NCBI RefSeq assembly: GCF_028747205.1
Contig: NZ_CP112880.1
Location: 2,728,001-2,792,000, forward strand
Direction: 5' to 3'
Length of the DNA stretch: 64,000 nucleotides
Origin: Streptomyces sp. CA-278952
Lineage (GTDB): Bacteria > Actinomycetota > Actinomycetes > Streptomycetales > Streptomycetaceae
The position numbers and the translations under genes are program-made. The first letter of the stretch is position 1. The number at the start of each line of letters is the position of its first letter. Below the pieces are notes generated by a model. It was not told the origin of the DNA and made no database searches. It worked only from the letters and a program-made list of their open reading frames with translations. Of the stretch, positions 32,133 to 40,782 are shown piece by piece.

Positions 32133-33776
32133 ATGGACCTGGTCCTGCGTGACGCGCTCGTCGTCGACGGCACCGGCACACCCTCCTACCGTGCCGATGT
32201 GGCCCTCGACGGCGGCCGCATAGCCGAGATCCACCCCGAGGGCTCCCCCGGCCCCCGCCCCACCGCCACCCGGACCGTGGACGCGGACGGCCTCGCGCTC
32301 GCCCCCGGCTTCATCGACATGCACGCCCACAGCGACCTGGCGCTGCTGCGCGACCCCGACCACAGCGCGAAGGCCGCGCAGGGCGTCACCCTGGAGGTGC
32401 TGGGCCAGGACGGGCTGTCGTACGCCCCGGCCGACGACCGCACCCTCGCCGAGGTCCGGCGCTCCATCACCGGCTGGAACGGCGACGGCAGCGACATCGA
32501 CTTCGACTGGCGCACCGTCGGCGGCTATCTGGACCGCCTCGACCGGAACTTCGGCGGCCGGGGCATCGCGGTGAACGCCGCCTACCTCATCCCGCAGGGC
32601 ACGGTCCGGATGTACGCGGTGGGCTGGGACGACCGGCCCGCCACCGACGCCGAACTGGCCCGGATGAAGGAGCTGGTGGACCAGGGCATGCGGGAGGGAG
32701 CGGTCGGCATGTCCTCGGGCCTCACCTACACGCCCGGGATGTACGCGGACGATGCCGAACTCACCGAGCTGTGCCGGGTGGTGGCCCGCCACGGCGGCTA
32801 CTACTGCCCGCATCACCGCAGTTACGGGGCCGGTGCGCTGGAGGCGTACGAGGAGATGGTGCGGCTCACCCGCAGCGCCGGGTGCGCCCTGCATCTCGCC
32901 CACGCCACCATGAACTTCGGCGTGAACAAGGGCCGGGCCCCCGATCTCCTCGCCCTGCTCGACGGGGCGCTCGCCGCCGGGGCCGACATCTCGCTCGACA
33001 CCTACCCGTACACCCCGGGCTGCACGACGCTGGTGGCCATGCTGCCGAGTTGGGCGAGCGAGGGCGGGCCGGACGCCATCCTCGCCCGGCTCGCGGACGC
33101 GGAGAGCACGGAGCGGATCCGGCACCACCTGGAGGTGCTGGGCTCGGACGGCTGCCACGGCGTGCCGATCGAGTGGGACACCATCGAGATCTCCGGCGTC
33201 GGCGCACCGCACCTGGCCGCGTACGTGGGGCGCACGGTGGCGGAGTCGGCGGCGCTGCGGGGCGAGGAGCCCTGGGTGACCGCCCGGCGGCTGCTCACCG
33301 AGGACCGGCTCGGGACGACGATCCTCCAGCACGTGGGCCACGAGGAGAACGTCCAGCAGATCATGCGGCACCCGGTGCACACCGGGGGCAGCGACGGCAT
33401 CCTCCAGGGCGACAAGCCGCACCCCCGGGCGTACGGCACGTTCCCGCAGTATCTCGGCCGGTACGTCCGGGAGTTGGGCATCCTCTCGATGGAGGAGTGC
33501 GTCGCCCATCTGACCTCGCGCCCGGCGGCCCGGCTGCGGCTCACCGACCGGGGCCTGGTGCGCGAGGGGTACCGCGCGGACCTGGTGCTGTTCGACCCGG
33601 AGACGGTGGCGGCGGGCTCCACGTTCGAGGAGCCGCGCGTGCTCCCGGTCGGCATCCCGCATGTGCTGATCGACGGCCGGTTCGTCATCGAGGACGGCAG
33701 GCGGACCTCGGTGCTGGCGGGCCGGGCGGTCCGGGGAGCGGGGGCCGGGGCGGGGGCGGGGGCCGGGGCCGCCTGA
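32133..33776 (+). CDS. N-acyl-D-amino-acid deacylase (amidohydrolase)
   Basis: A 547-residue zinc amidohydrolase releasing D-amino acids from N-acyl forms. The metal motif GFIDMHAHSDLAL places His64 and His66, further ligands lie in YCPHHRSYG and CALHLAHATMNFG, and GGSDGILQGDKPHPRAYGTFP holds the catalytic Asp. These match D-aminoacylases. The upstream neighbour would deaminate the released D-amino acid, giving a two-step route. AAAGG precedes ATG 32133. The C-terminus ends in a short Gly/Ala repeat. No signal peptide is seen, so it acts in the cytoplasm. Confidence 0.92.
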   Translation: MDLVLRDALVVDGTGTPSYRADVALDGGRIAEIHPEGSPGPRPTATRTVDADGLALAPGFIDMHAHSDLALLRDPDHSAKAAQGVTLEVLGQDGLSYAPADDRTLAEVRRSITGWNGDGSDIDFDWRTVGGYLDRLDRNFGGRGIAVNAAYLIPQGTVRMYAVGWDDRPATDAELARMKELVDQGMREGAVGMSSGLTYTPGMYADDAELTELCRVVARHGGYYCPHHRSYGAGALEAYEEMVRLTRSAGCALHLAHATMNFGVNKGRAPDLLALLDGALAAGADISLDTYPYTPGCTTLVAMLPSWASEGGPDAILARLADAESTERIRHHLEVLGSDGCHGVPIEWDTIEISGVGAPHLAAYVGRTVAESAALRGEEPWVTARRLLTEDRLGTTILQHVGHEENVQQIMRHPVHTGGSDGILQGDKPHPRAYGTFPQYLGRYVRELGILSMEECVAHLTSRPAARLRLTDRGLVREGYRADLVLFDPETVAAGSTFEEPRVLPVGIPHVLIDGRFVIEDGRRTSVLAGRAVRGAGAGAGAGAGAA

Positions 33777-33792
33777 GCGCTCCTCGCGACGT

Positions 33793-34653
33793 CTACGGAG
33801 CGTCCGCCGCGCGTTCCGCCGCCCAGGCGAGGTCCTCCTCGGTGGGGGCGTCGTCCTGGGTGAGCGCGCGGCGCCAGTAGCCGCTGAACTCGACGGCGGC
33901 CCTGGGCAGTCGGCGCTCCTCCACCAGATGGCGGCGGAGCGCCCGGACGGCGGAGGACTCGCCCGCCACCCAGGCCGCGTCCACCCCGTCGAGCTCCGGT
34001 CCCGCCTCCCGGACCGCCGCCACCAGCGAGCCGCCCCGGTCCCGGTGCACCCACCGGACCTCGGACCCACCGGCGGCGGACGGCAGCTCCCGCTCCTCCT
34101 CCGCCTCCGCCACCTCGGCGAAGACCACGGCCGCGGTTCCGGCGGGCAGCGCCTCCAGCACCGTGGCGATCGCCGGGAGCGCCGTCTCGTCCCCGGCGAG
34201 GAGCATCCGCCGGGCGGCGGGCAGCGGGCGGGCGTAGAGGGAGGACGGGCCGACCATGCCGAGGACGTCGCCGGCCCGGGCCGCCGCACCCCAGCGGGAG
34301 GCGGGGCCGCCGTCGCCGTGGAGCACGAAGTCCACGGTCATCACGTTGCGTCTCCGGTCGTAGGAGCGGACGGTGAAGCTGCGCATCCAGGGCCGCTCCG
34401 CCTCCGGAATCGCGAGGAACGCCTCGTACCAGCGCATGCCGTACGGGTCATCCGCGTCCGGCTCCGGCTCGGGCTCCGGCAGCCGGGGCACGGTCTGCCC
34501 GGCGCGCGGCAGGCAGAGCTTCAGCTGCTGGTCGGGGCGGTCCTCCAGCAGGCCGGGAAGTTCGTCGGCGGTGAAGCCGATCCTGGCCGTGGCGGGGGTG
34601 ATCCGCTCGACGTCCGTGACCCGCACCCAGGTGACCGGCAGTGCCTGGCTCAT
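33793..34653 (-). CDS. Siderophore-interacting protein (FAD-dependent ferric-siderophore reductase)
   Basis: A 286-residue SIP-family flavoprotein that would use NAD(P)H to release iron from ferric siderophores. MRSFTVRSYD is the FAD-binding RxYTxR motif, GPSSLYARPLP and LAGDETALPAIATVLEALP mark the nucleotide-binding part, and AWVAGESSAVRALRRHL and FSGYWRRAL are the SIP C-terminal signatures. ATG 34653 is used; a GTG at 34674 is possible. It is divergent from a TetR regulator, and two operator-like palindromes lie between the starts, so that regulator likely controls it. Confidence 0.92.
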   Translation of the reverse strand: MSQALPVTWVRVTDVERITPATARIGFTADELPGLLEDRPDQQLKLCLPRAGQTVPRLPEPEPEPDADDPYGMRWYEAFLAIPEAERPWMRSFTVRSYDRRRNVMTVDFVLHGDGGPASRWGAAARAGDVLGMVGPSSLYARPLPAARRMLLAGDETALPAIATVLEALPAGTAAVVFAEVAEAEEERELPSAAGGSEVRWVHRDRGGSLVAAVREAGPELDGVDAAWVAGESSAVRALRRHLVEERRLPRAAVEFSGYWRRALTQDDAPTEEDLAWAAERAADAP

Positions 34654-34683
34654 CGTGCCCGACCTCTCTCCCACGCTGATAGC

Positions 34684-34728
34684 TTACGGCGTAATGGATT
34701 ACCCGCCGGACGTTACTTTACGCCGTAA
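34684..34728. promoter_or_regulatory. Two TetR-type operators between divergent SIP and TetR genes
   Basis: TTACGGCGTAA (34684-34694) and TTACGCCGTAA (34718-34728) are near-identical 11-bp palindromes with centres 34 bp apart. Both lie upstream of the two divergent starts, and the second overlaps the ribosome site of the TetR gene. This is the usual place and form for an autoregulated TetR operator. Confidence 0.82.
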
Positions 34729-34738
34729 GGAGTCGCAA

Positions 34739-35608
34739 GTGGTGGTCTTCGCCGGGCAGGGCGACCCGCACCGTTCCCTCTCCCTCCTGTGGCGCGCGGA
34801 CACCCCGCCCCCCACGCACGGCGCCCCGGGCCCCAAGCCCCGGTTGAGCGTCGACGCGATCGTGACGGCCGCCGTGGCGCTCGCGGACGCGGAGGGGATG
34901 GGGGCCCTGTCGATGCGCGCGGTCGGCGACCGGCTCGGGCGCACGGCGATGGCGCTCTACACCTACGTCCCCGGCAAGAGCGAGCTGCTGGACCTGATGT
35001 ACGACGCCGTCCACGCCGAACTCCCCGCCGCCCGGCCGGAGCCGGCGGACTGGCGGGCGGCGCTCACCGCCTGGGCCGGGGAGATCCTGGAGTTCTACGT
35101 CCGGCACCCCTGGGTACTCCAGGTCTCGCAGGCGCGCCCGGTGCTGGGACCGCACGAGTACGCGGGCCTGGACGCGCTGGTCGTCCTGTTGCGGGCGACC
35201 GGCCTCGATGCGGGGTCGCTGCGGCGGCTGGTGGGGACCCTGTACCCGTATCTACGGGGGTCGGCGCAGGTGGTGGCCGACGCACGGCTGGCCGCGGCGG
35301 CGACCGGGAGTTCCGACGAGGAGTGGTGGGCGGCGCGCTCGGCGGCCCTGATGGAGCTGGTCCCCGACTTCGCGGAGCGGTTCCCCGCCGTGAGCCGGCT
35401 GGAGGCGGACGGGCCGGTGGAGCCGTACCCGGGGACGGGAGAGAGCTCGGGCGCGGGAGAGGGCGCGGGTACAGGAGAGGGCGCGGGCGCAGGAGAGGGC
35501 GCGGGGGCCATGCCGTATCCGGAGCGGGAGGCCCGGGAGGCGTTCCGGGTGGGGCTCGGGGTGCTGCTGGACGGGATCGAGGCGGCGCGCGCCCGGCGGC
35601 CCCGATAG
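34739..35608 (+). CDS. TetR-family transcriptional regulator
   Basis: A 289-residue regulator: after 40 residues, the helix-turn-helix runs through PRLSVDAIVTAAVALADAEG and MRAVGDRLGRTAMALYTYVPGKSELLDLM, followed by a TetR_C effector domain. AAGGAG six bases before GTG 34739 decides the start; the longer frame to 34373 runs across the divergent gene. Near the C-terminus there is a run of GTGESSGAGEGAGTGEGAGAGE repeats encoded by GGAGAGGGCGCGGGY units (about 35440-35510). It probably represses itself and the divergent siderophore reductase. Confidence 0.9.
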   Translation: MVVFAGQGDPHRSLSLLWRADTPPPTHGAPGPKPRLSVDAIVTAAVALADAEGMGALSMRAVGDRLGRTAMALYTYVPGKSELLDLMYDAVHAELPAARPEPADWRAALTAWAGEILEFYVRHPWVLQVSQARPVLGPHEYAGLDALVVLLRATGLDAGSLRRLVGTLYPYLRGSAQVVADARLAAAATGSSDEEWWAARSAALMELVPDFAERFPAVSRLEADGPVEPYPGTGESSGAGEGAGTGEGAGAGEGAGAMPYPEREAREAFRVGLGVLLDGIEAARARRPR

Positions 35609-35682
35609 TGCGCCCCGGGTTCAAGGGGTCGGGGCCGCCCGGCGCGCGCCGGATTCACCGTTGACCGCTGCCGTCGCTCCGG

Positions 35683-36543
35683 TTACGGCTTGGGCAGCGC
35701 ACAGCCCTCACGGGTGAGGTCGATCGTGCTGCCGGCCCCGATGCACGGAACCATGTTGTACGTCTGCTGCGCGTAGTTGATGCCCTCGCGGACGGTCACC
35801 TCGCCGTTCTCGTCGACCTCGCACGGGTTGTTGTCCGTGCACTCCTGGCCGCTCTCGTTACCGGTGTTGTTGACGGCGACCACCTTGCCGGTGGCGTCGT
35901 CGATCACCGGCGAGCCGGACGTACCGCCGATGGTCCGGCACTCCGGGGTGTAGCGGACCGAGTCCTTCCAGGTCCACCGGCCCTCCTTGAGCTGGTGGAC
36001 GAAGCCGTCGATGTCGCAGCTGTAGGTGCGCTTCCAGTAGCCGGAGGCGACCGTGACGGCGGTACCCGCAGTCGGGTGGGCGGTCTCCAGCTCCAGCGCC
36101 CGGATGCCGTAGTTGTTCTCGATCTGCTGGTAGGTGCTGGTGAGTTCGTAGAGCGAGAGATCGGTGTCGGTCATGGTGCCGTACGCGATCTTGCTCGCCT
36201 TCAGGGTGCCGACACCCCTGCCCGAGGCGTTGAGCAGGGTGAAGGTCCGGGAGGACGGCTGGTCGACCACGACCTCGCCGGGACCCGGGAAGCCGGACTC
36301 CATGCAGTGCCCGTTGGAGAGCACGAGGGCGGGGTCGGTGGGGGCGGCGTCGGGGGAACGGACGACCGAGCCCGAGCAGTTGCTGAGCGCTACGGTCCCG
36401 GCGAAGGTCACGGCCTTCGCCGCGGGGCCGGCCTTGGGCGCGGCTTCCTGTGTCTGCGGCGCGGGTGCGGCTGCGGCGACGGGCGCGGCACCCGCCCCCA
36501 GGAGCAGGGCAGCGAGAAACGCACCGACGAGAGGCTTGTTCAT
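35683..36543 (-). CDS. Secreted trypsin-like serine protease
   Basis: A 286-residue secreted peptidase: signal peptide ending near PVAAAAPA, then a chymotrypsin fold. The catalytic triad is His in LSNGHCMESG, Asp in TDTDLSLYEL and Ser in GGTSGSPVIDD. Cys residues flank the His and lie near the C-terminus, as expected for an extracellular protein. ATG 36543 has GGAGGGG before it. The substrate is unknown; streptomycetes secrete many such proteases. It stands alone between convergent or tandem neighbours with no operon partner. Confidence 0.9.
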   Translation of the reverse strand: MNKPLVGAFLAALLLGAGAAPVAAAAPAPQTQEAAPKAGPAAKAVTFAGTVALSNCSGSVVRSPDAAPTDPALVLSNGHCMESGFPGPGEVVVDQPSSRTFTLLNASGRGVGTLKASKIAYGTMTDTDLSLYELTSTYQQIENNYGIRALELETAHPTAGTAVTVASGYWKRTYSCDIDGFVHQLKEGRWTWKDSVRYTPECRTIGGTSGSPVIDDATGKVVAVNNTGNESGQECTDNNPCEVDENGEVTVREGINYAQQTYNMVPCIGAGSTIDLTREGCALPKP

Positions 36544-36683
36544 GTGGGGGTCCCCTCCAGTGATGCCAAGGGCCGGAGATCTTCCGGCTTTTGACATGCG
36601 CATGTTGGCGCAGATGTCAGGCCATCACAAGGGGCCCCTCGCCAGGGGCCGGTTCCGGGCGACAGCCGCAGCCGCGGCTGTCG

Positions 36684-37157
36684 CTACCTCAGCCCCGCCA
36701 CGGCCTCGGGAGCGGCGCCGCTACGGGCCCGGGCCCCGGCGCCGACTCCGGCCTCGACCGCGACCGCGACTCCCGTATCGACTCCGGCCTCCTCCGCGCC
36801 GAGACAGCCGTCGTCTCGGGCCTCCTCCGCGTCGCGACGGATGTGGTCGCGCCCCCACTGCCCCAGCGGCTCCAGCGCGGCGTTCAGCGAGAGGCCCAGA
36901 GGGGTGAGCGAATACTCCACGCGCGGTGGCACTTCGGCATACACCTCGCGGTGCACGATGCCGTCGTCCTCCAACTCCTTGAGATGGGAGCTGAGCACCT
37001 TCTCGGTCACCCCGGTCACGGCCCGGCGCAGCTCACCGAAGCGGCAGGTCCGCTCGTTCAACGCCCACAGGATGAGCACCTTCCACTTGCCGCCGATCAC
37101 GTCCATCGCCGCGTCGATCCCGCAGACGAAAGCCCCCGGCCTCCGTACGATCCGCAT
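36684..37157 (-). CDS. HxlR-family winged-helix regulator
   Basis: A 157-residue MarR-like regulator of the HxlR type: CGIDAAMDVIGGKWKVLILWAL opens with the conserved Cys, followed by CRFGELRRAVTGVTEKVLSSHLKELEDDG and the wing ending at YSLTPLGLSL. The core ends near residue 118. The last 40 residues are an Ala/Gly/Glu repeat (VDTGVAVAVEAGVGAGARA) that is not part of the domain. HxlR proteins often sense electrophiles through the N-terminal Cys. GGGGAGGGGGGACG precedes the ATG at 37157. No target operator is obvious nearby. Confidence 0.9.
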   Translation of the reverse strand: MRIVRRPGAFVCGIDAAMDVIGGKWKVLILWALNERTCRFGELRRAVTGVTEKVLSSHLKELEDDGIVHREVYAEVPPRVEYSLTPLGLSLNAALEPLGQWGRDHIRRDAEEARDDGCLGAEEAGVDTGVAVAVEAGVGAGARARSGAAPEAVAGLR

Positions 37158-37313
37158 CGTCCCCCCTCCCCTGCCTGGTCGCCGGCCGCGAGGTGACCAC
37201 CCACTCCGCAGTGGGTACTTGTCGCCCCCCGGCACCTTCGACCAGCCTAAGCGGCACGTCCGACAACCATGCCGCTTCCGCCCCGCCCGCCTCAGGTTTC
37301 CACCCCGTTCGCC

Positions 37314-37643
37314 TCAGGCTTCCGCCGCCTCCGCCTCCCTGGCGTACGTCACCGCTTGGAGGAGCGTCAGACCGGGTTCGGCCCGGCGCAGGACCTTGAT
37401 GGCCTCCACGGAGCCCACCGGCCCCTCGTGTCCCGCGGCGGCGAGCCGCTGCCGCACCCACCGGCCGCGCAGCTCCGCGTCCGGGCGCGCGGCGGCGTCC
37501 TCGGCCAGGACGAGGGCATGCTCCAGTCCGGGGCGCTCGGAGTCCGTGGCGGTCTCCAGCGCGCGCCGGAGCCCGGCGACGACATCGGGGGCGTCTCGGA
37601 GGACGAGTACGGCGAGGGGCTGGGTTTTCCGGAACATGCTCAT
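37314..37643 (-). CDS. Small protein with an L7/L12 C-terminal-like segment
   Basis: A 109-residue protein whose C-terminal VEAIKVLRRAEPGLTLLQAVTYA resembles the helix-turn region of ribosomal protein L7/L12, where VKAIKVVRE and LGLKEAKDLV bind elongation factors. The N-terminal half is different and Ala/Arg-rich. It is not the ribosomal gene; such stand-alone L7/L12-like proteins occur in actinobacteria with unknown roles. Starts at 37643 or 37637 are both possible, with no strong ribosome site. It is divergent from the N-acetyltransferase gene. Confidence 0.6.
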   Translation of the reverse strand: MSMFRKTQPLAVLVLRDAPDVVAGLRRALETATDSERPGLEHALVLAEDAAARPDAELRGRWVRQRLAAAGHEGPVGSVEAIKVLRRAEPGLTLLQAVTYAREAEAAEA

Positions 37644-37824
37644 ATGGCCACCGCTACCCGGCCCGGCCCGGCTCTCACCCGAGTTGAGCAATATCTGAGC
37701 GAGCCGCACCTCCCGCCACCTGCGCGGACCCGGGGTCCCGGGTCCCGGGACCGAGGCCGTGCGGTCGCGCACCTCGGTCCGTGGTCGGAGGCGCGCCCGC
37801 CCCCCGGCTGCGTACGGTCGGGGT

Positions 37825-38637
37825 ATGACTCTCGACCTGGACGCGTATTTCGCCCGCATCGGCTGGACCGGAAAGCCCCGCCCCACGCTGGAGGTTCTGC
37901 GGTCCCTGCACCGCGCCCACCTGATCGGCATCCCGTTCGAGAACCTGGAGGCCGTCCTCGGCTCGGCCCCGTCACTGGCACTCGCCGACCTGGAGGCGAA
38001 GCTCGTGCACGGGGGGCGCGGCGGGTACTGCTACGAGCACAACACCCTCTTCTCCGCCGCGCTGAGGCAGATCGGCTTCTCCGTGACGCCGCTGACGGCC
38101 CGAGTGGTGCTGGGTGCCGCCCCGGGCGACATCCGGCCCCGTACGCACATGCTGATGCGGGTGGATGTGGCCGGCGAGCCGCACCCGTATCTGGCGGACG
38201 TCGGGTTCGGGGCGACCGGCGCCCTGCTGGAGCCGATCGAGCTGGTGGAGAACGCCGAGCTGTTCGACGCCCCGCGCCACCACCGGCTCGTCCACGTCGC
38301 GCACGACGGCCCGCTGCCGATGTGGGAGCTCCGGGCGGAGAAGGGCGGCTCGTGGGAGCCGCAGTACTCGTTCACCCTGGAGCCGTTCGAGGCGCCGGAC
38401 TACGAGGTGATCAACTGGCACATCGCGACGCACCCGCGCTCGCCGTTCCGGCAGGCGGTGTACGCGCAGCGCACCCGGATCGGCTCCCACCTGGCACTGT
38501 CGGGGCTCGACCTGGTGGAGACGGCCGACGACGGCACGATCACGGAGCGGCAGCTGAGGGACGGCGACGAGGCGCTGCGGGTCCTGGCGGACGACTTCGG
38601 CATCCGGCTCCCGGAGGGCACGCGGCTGCCGGAGTGA
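37825..38637 (+). CDS. nat: Arylamine N-acetyltransferase
   Basis: A 270-residue NAT that moves acetyl from acetyl-CoA to arylamines or hydrazines. The catalytic triad is Cys69 in RGGYCYEHN, His108 in RTHMLM and Asp125 in LADVGFG. The opening LDAYFARIGWTG and HLIGIPFENLE are also family signatures. In actinobacteria NATs can act in secondary metabolism or aromatic detoxification. ATG 37825 lies within a stronger coding context than the upstream frame. No operon partner is evident. Confidence 0.95.
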   Translation: MTLDLDAYFARIGWTGKPRPTLEVLRSLHRAHLIGIPFENLEAVLGSAPSLALADLEAKLVHGGRGGYCYEHNTLFSAALRQIGFSVTPLTARVVLGAAPGDIRPRTHMLMRVDVAGEPHPYLADVGFGATGALLEPIELVENAELFDAPRHHRLVHVAHDGPLPMWELRAEKGGSWEPQYSFTLEPFEAPDYEVINWHIATHPRSPFRQAVYAQRTRIGSHLALSGLDLVETADDGTITERQLRDGDEALRVLADDFGIRLPEGTRLPE

Positions 38638-38910
38638 CGACCCGGCGGCCGGAACGGTCGCGCCGGCCCGGTCGGGCTCGGCACAGGGTCCCGGCCCCGG
38701 CGCGGGCACCCGCGTGGCGCATCTCACCCGTTCCGGCCGCCCACGCCCCGTTTCCAAGCCGCGACGCCGCCCCGACCGGGCGATCCCACGGTCCGGGGCG
38801 GCGGCGGGCATGGCGATGGAAGACGGGGCGGGCCGGGGAGGCTCCCCGAAGGGAGTACGCCGGGAGCAATCCCCGCGCACCTCGCGAAACGCCGCCGTAA
38901 GCTCGCGGAC

Positions 38911-40122
38911 ATGCAGGTCATCCAGTCCACGAAGCTCTCCAACGTCTGTTACGAGATCCGGGGTCCCGTGCTGGAGGAGGCGATGCGGCTGGAAGCGGCC
39001 GGTCAGCGCATCCTCAAGCTGAACACGGGCAACCCCGCCGCGTTCGGGTTCGAGTGCCCGCCGGAGATTCTCGAGGACATCCTGCGCAACGTCGCGGGCG
39101 CGCACGGTTACGGTGACGCGAAGGGCCTGCTGTCCGCGCGCCGCGCGGTGGTGCAGCACTACCAGACCAAGGGGATCGACCTCGACGTCGAGGACATCTA
39201 CCTGGGCAACGGCGTCTCCGAGCTGATCCAGATGTCGATGCAGGCGCTGCTGGACGACGGCGACGAGGTGCTCGTACCGGCCCCCGACTATCCGCTGTGG
39301 ACCGCCTCCGTCTCGCTGGCGGGCGGGACGGCCGTGCACTACCGGTGCGACGAGCAGGCCGACTGGATGCCGGACCTCGCGGACATCGAGCGGAAGATCA
39401 CCGACCGCACCAAGGCCCTGGTGATCATCAACCCGAACAACCCGACCGGTGCGGTGTACGACGACGAGATGCTGCGCGGTCTCGCCGAGATCGCCCGGCG
39501 GCACAACCTGATCGTCTGTTCCGACGAGATCTACGACCGGATCCTCTACGACGGCGCGACCCACACCCCGACGGCGGCGCTGGCCCCGGATCTCATGGTG
39601 CTGACCTTCAACGGGCTCTCCAAGAACTACCGGGTGGCCGGCTACCGCTCCGGCTGGATGGCCGTCTGCGGACCGAAGGCGCACGCCACCTCGTACATCG
39701 AGGGGCTGACGATCCTCGCCAACATGCGGCTCTGCGCCAACATGCCCTCGCAGCACGCGGTGGCCACCGCGCTCGGCGGCCGGCAGTCGATCCAGGACCT
39801 GGTGCTGCCGGGCGGCCGGATCCTGGAGCAGCGGGATGTGGCGTACGACCTGCTGACCTCGATCCCCGGGGTGACCTGTGTGAAGCCGAAGGGGGCGCTG
39901 TACCTCTTCCCCCGGCTCGACCCCAAGGTCTACAAGATCAAGGACGACCGGCAGATGGTGCTGGACCTGCTGCGGGCCGAGAAGATCATGGTCGTGCACG
40001 GCACCGGCTTCAACTGGCCCGAGCCCGATCACTTCCGGATCGTCACGCTGCCGACGGTCGAGGACCTGACCGACGCGGTGACCCGGATCGGTACCTTCCT
40101 GGACGGTTACGGCCAGCCCTAG
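38911..40122 (+). CDS. alaA: AlaA-like glutamate-pyruvate aminotransferase
   Basis: A 403-residue fold-I aminotransferase. NPNNPTG (174-180), SDEIYDR (204-210) and the Schiff-base Lys238 in NGLSKNYRVAG are present. The unusual opening SNVCYEIRGPVLEEA, GYGDAKGLLSARRAV and PAPDYPLWTASVSLAGG follow the E. coli AlaA pattern very closely, so alanine formation from pyruvate and glutamate is the best call. ATG 38911 begins MQVIQSTKLSN. The gene stands alone; a short hypothetical gene follows 115 bp later. Confidence 0.92.
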   Translation: MQVIQSTKLSNVCYEIRGPVLEEAMRLEAAGQRILKLNTGNPAAFGFECPPEILEDILRNVAGAHGYGDAKGLLSARRAVVQHYQTKGIDLDVEDIYLGNGVSELIQMSMQALLDDGDEVLVPAPDYPLWTASVSLAGGTAVHYRCDEQADWMPDLADIERKITDRTKALVIINPNNPTGAVYDDEMLRGLAEIARRHNLIVCSDEIYDRILYDGATHTPTAALAPDLMVLTFNGLSKNYRVAGYRSGWMAVCGPKAHATSYIEGLTILANMRLCANMPSQHAVATALGGRQSIQDLVLPGGRILEQRDVAYDLLTSIPGVTCVKPKGALYLFPRLDPKVYKIKDDRQMVLDLLRAEKIMVVHGTGFNWPEPDHFRIVTLPTVEDLTDAVTRIGTFLDGYGQP

Positions 40123-40186
40123 GGTCTTTCGTTTGGATCATGTCGGGGGGGCGGAGGACCACCACCCCTCCGGAACGTGCACAACT

Positions 40187-40201
40187 TTAGACTCATTCCA
40201 A
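40187..40201. promoter_or_regulatory. Candidate Fur/PerR-family 7-1-7 box
   Basis: TTAGACTCATTCCAA fits the 15-bp pattern TTnnAnT-n-ATTnnAA of PerR/Fur-type operators, with five of seven positions paired between arms. It lies 36 bp upstream of the following start, next to a possible -10 box (TAGGAT at 40204-40209). Streptomyces has several Fur paralogs (CatR, FurA, Zur, Nur), and this spacing is closest to a peroxide-sensor box. Confidence 0.5.
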
Positions 40202-40237
40202 TGTAGGATGGATCCACGCACCATCGGGAGGCCATCC

Positions 40238-40636
40238 ATGTACGAGCCGATCCGCAGCCCCTCGGTCCACACCCCGGCCGACGAAGCGGACTTTCCGCAC
40301 CGCAGCCGCGAGGAGGAGCTGGACATCCAGCTCGCCGGGCACCTGGCCGCCCTCCTCGCGGTCACCGACGAGCTGGGCCTGGCCCCGGCGGGCGACCGGA
40401 TCGCCGAGCAGGTGGCCCGGCTGCGCGGCGCCCCGCCCGCCCGGCACGCCGGCCTGACCGAAGCCGCCCCCGCAGCCCTCCACCGCCGCGCGCACGCCCT
40501 CGCGGGCCGCGCCCTGCTGGTGGCGGCGTCCCGCGCCGACACGACCGCCGCCATCCTCTCCGCGCTACGGATGGACGCCCACACGGCGGCCCTCGCCGAC
40601 CCCGCCCTCTCCGGGCAGCTGGTCGGCGCCCACTGA
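40238..40636 (+). CDS. Small hypothetical protein (132 aa)
   Basis: No family is recognised. The protein is helical and Ala-rich, with an acidic start (SREEELDIQLAGHLAALLAV) and no membrane segment or signal peptide. GGGAGG lies eight bases before ATG 40238, so translation is well supported. A Fur/PerR-like box sits in its promoter region, which suggests redox or metal control. The frame extends upstream to 40133 but crosses the promoter, so it is rejected. It is followed by 146 bp before the next gene. Confidence 0.7.
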   Translation: MYEPIRSPSVHTPADEADFPHRSREEELDIQLAGHLAALLAVTDELGLAPAGDRIAEQVARLRGAPPARHAGLTEAAPAALHRRAHALAGRALLVAASRADTTAAILSALRMDAHTAALADPALSGQLVGAH

Positions 40637-40782
40637 CGGCCCCGGTCCGCGTGCCGTCGAGGCGCGCGGACCGGGTGCCACGGCCCTGCTCCGCCGGGGC
40701 CGTTGCGTTCTGGGATGACCCCTTCATCTTCCGTCCACCCAACTCGGTCCGGAATGTGGGTTTCCGCGAGCACGCTGCGCGG

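Noticed and set aside
30621..34289. A minus-strand open frame of about 1200 codons
   Set aside because: It lies opposite the deaminase and deacylase genes, which have clear catalytic motifs.
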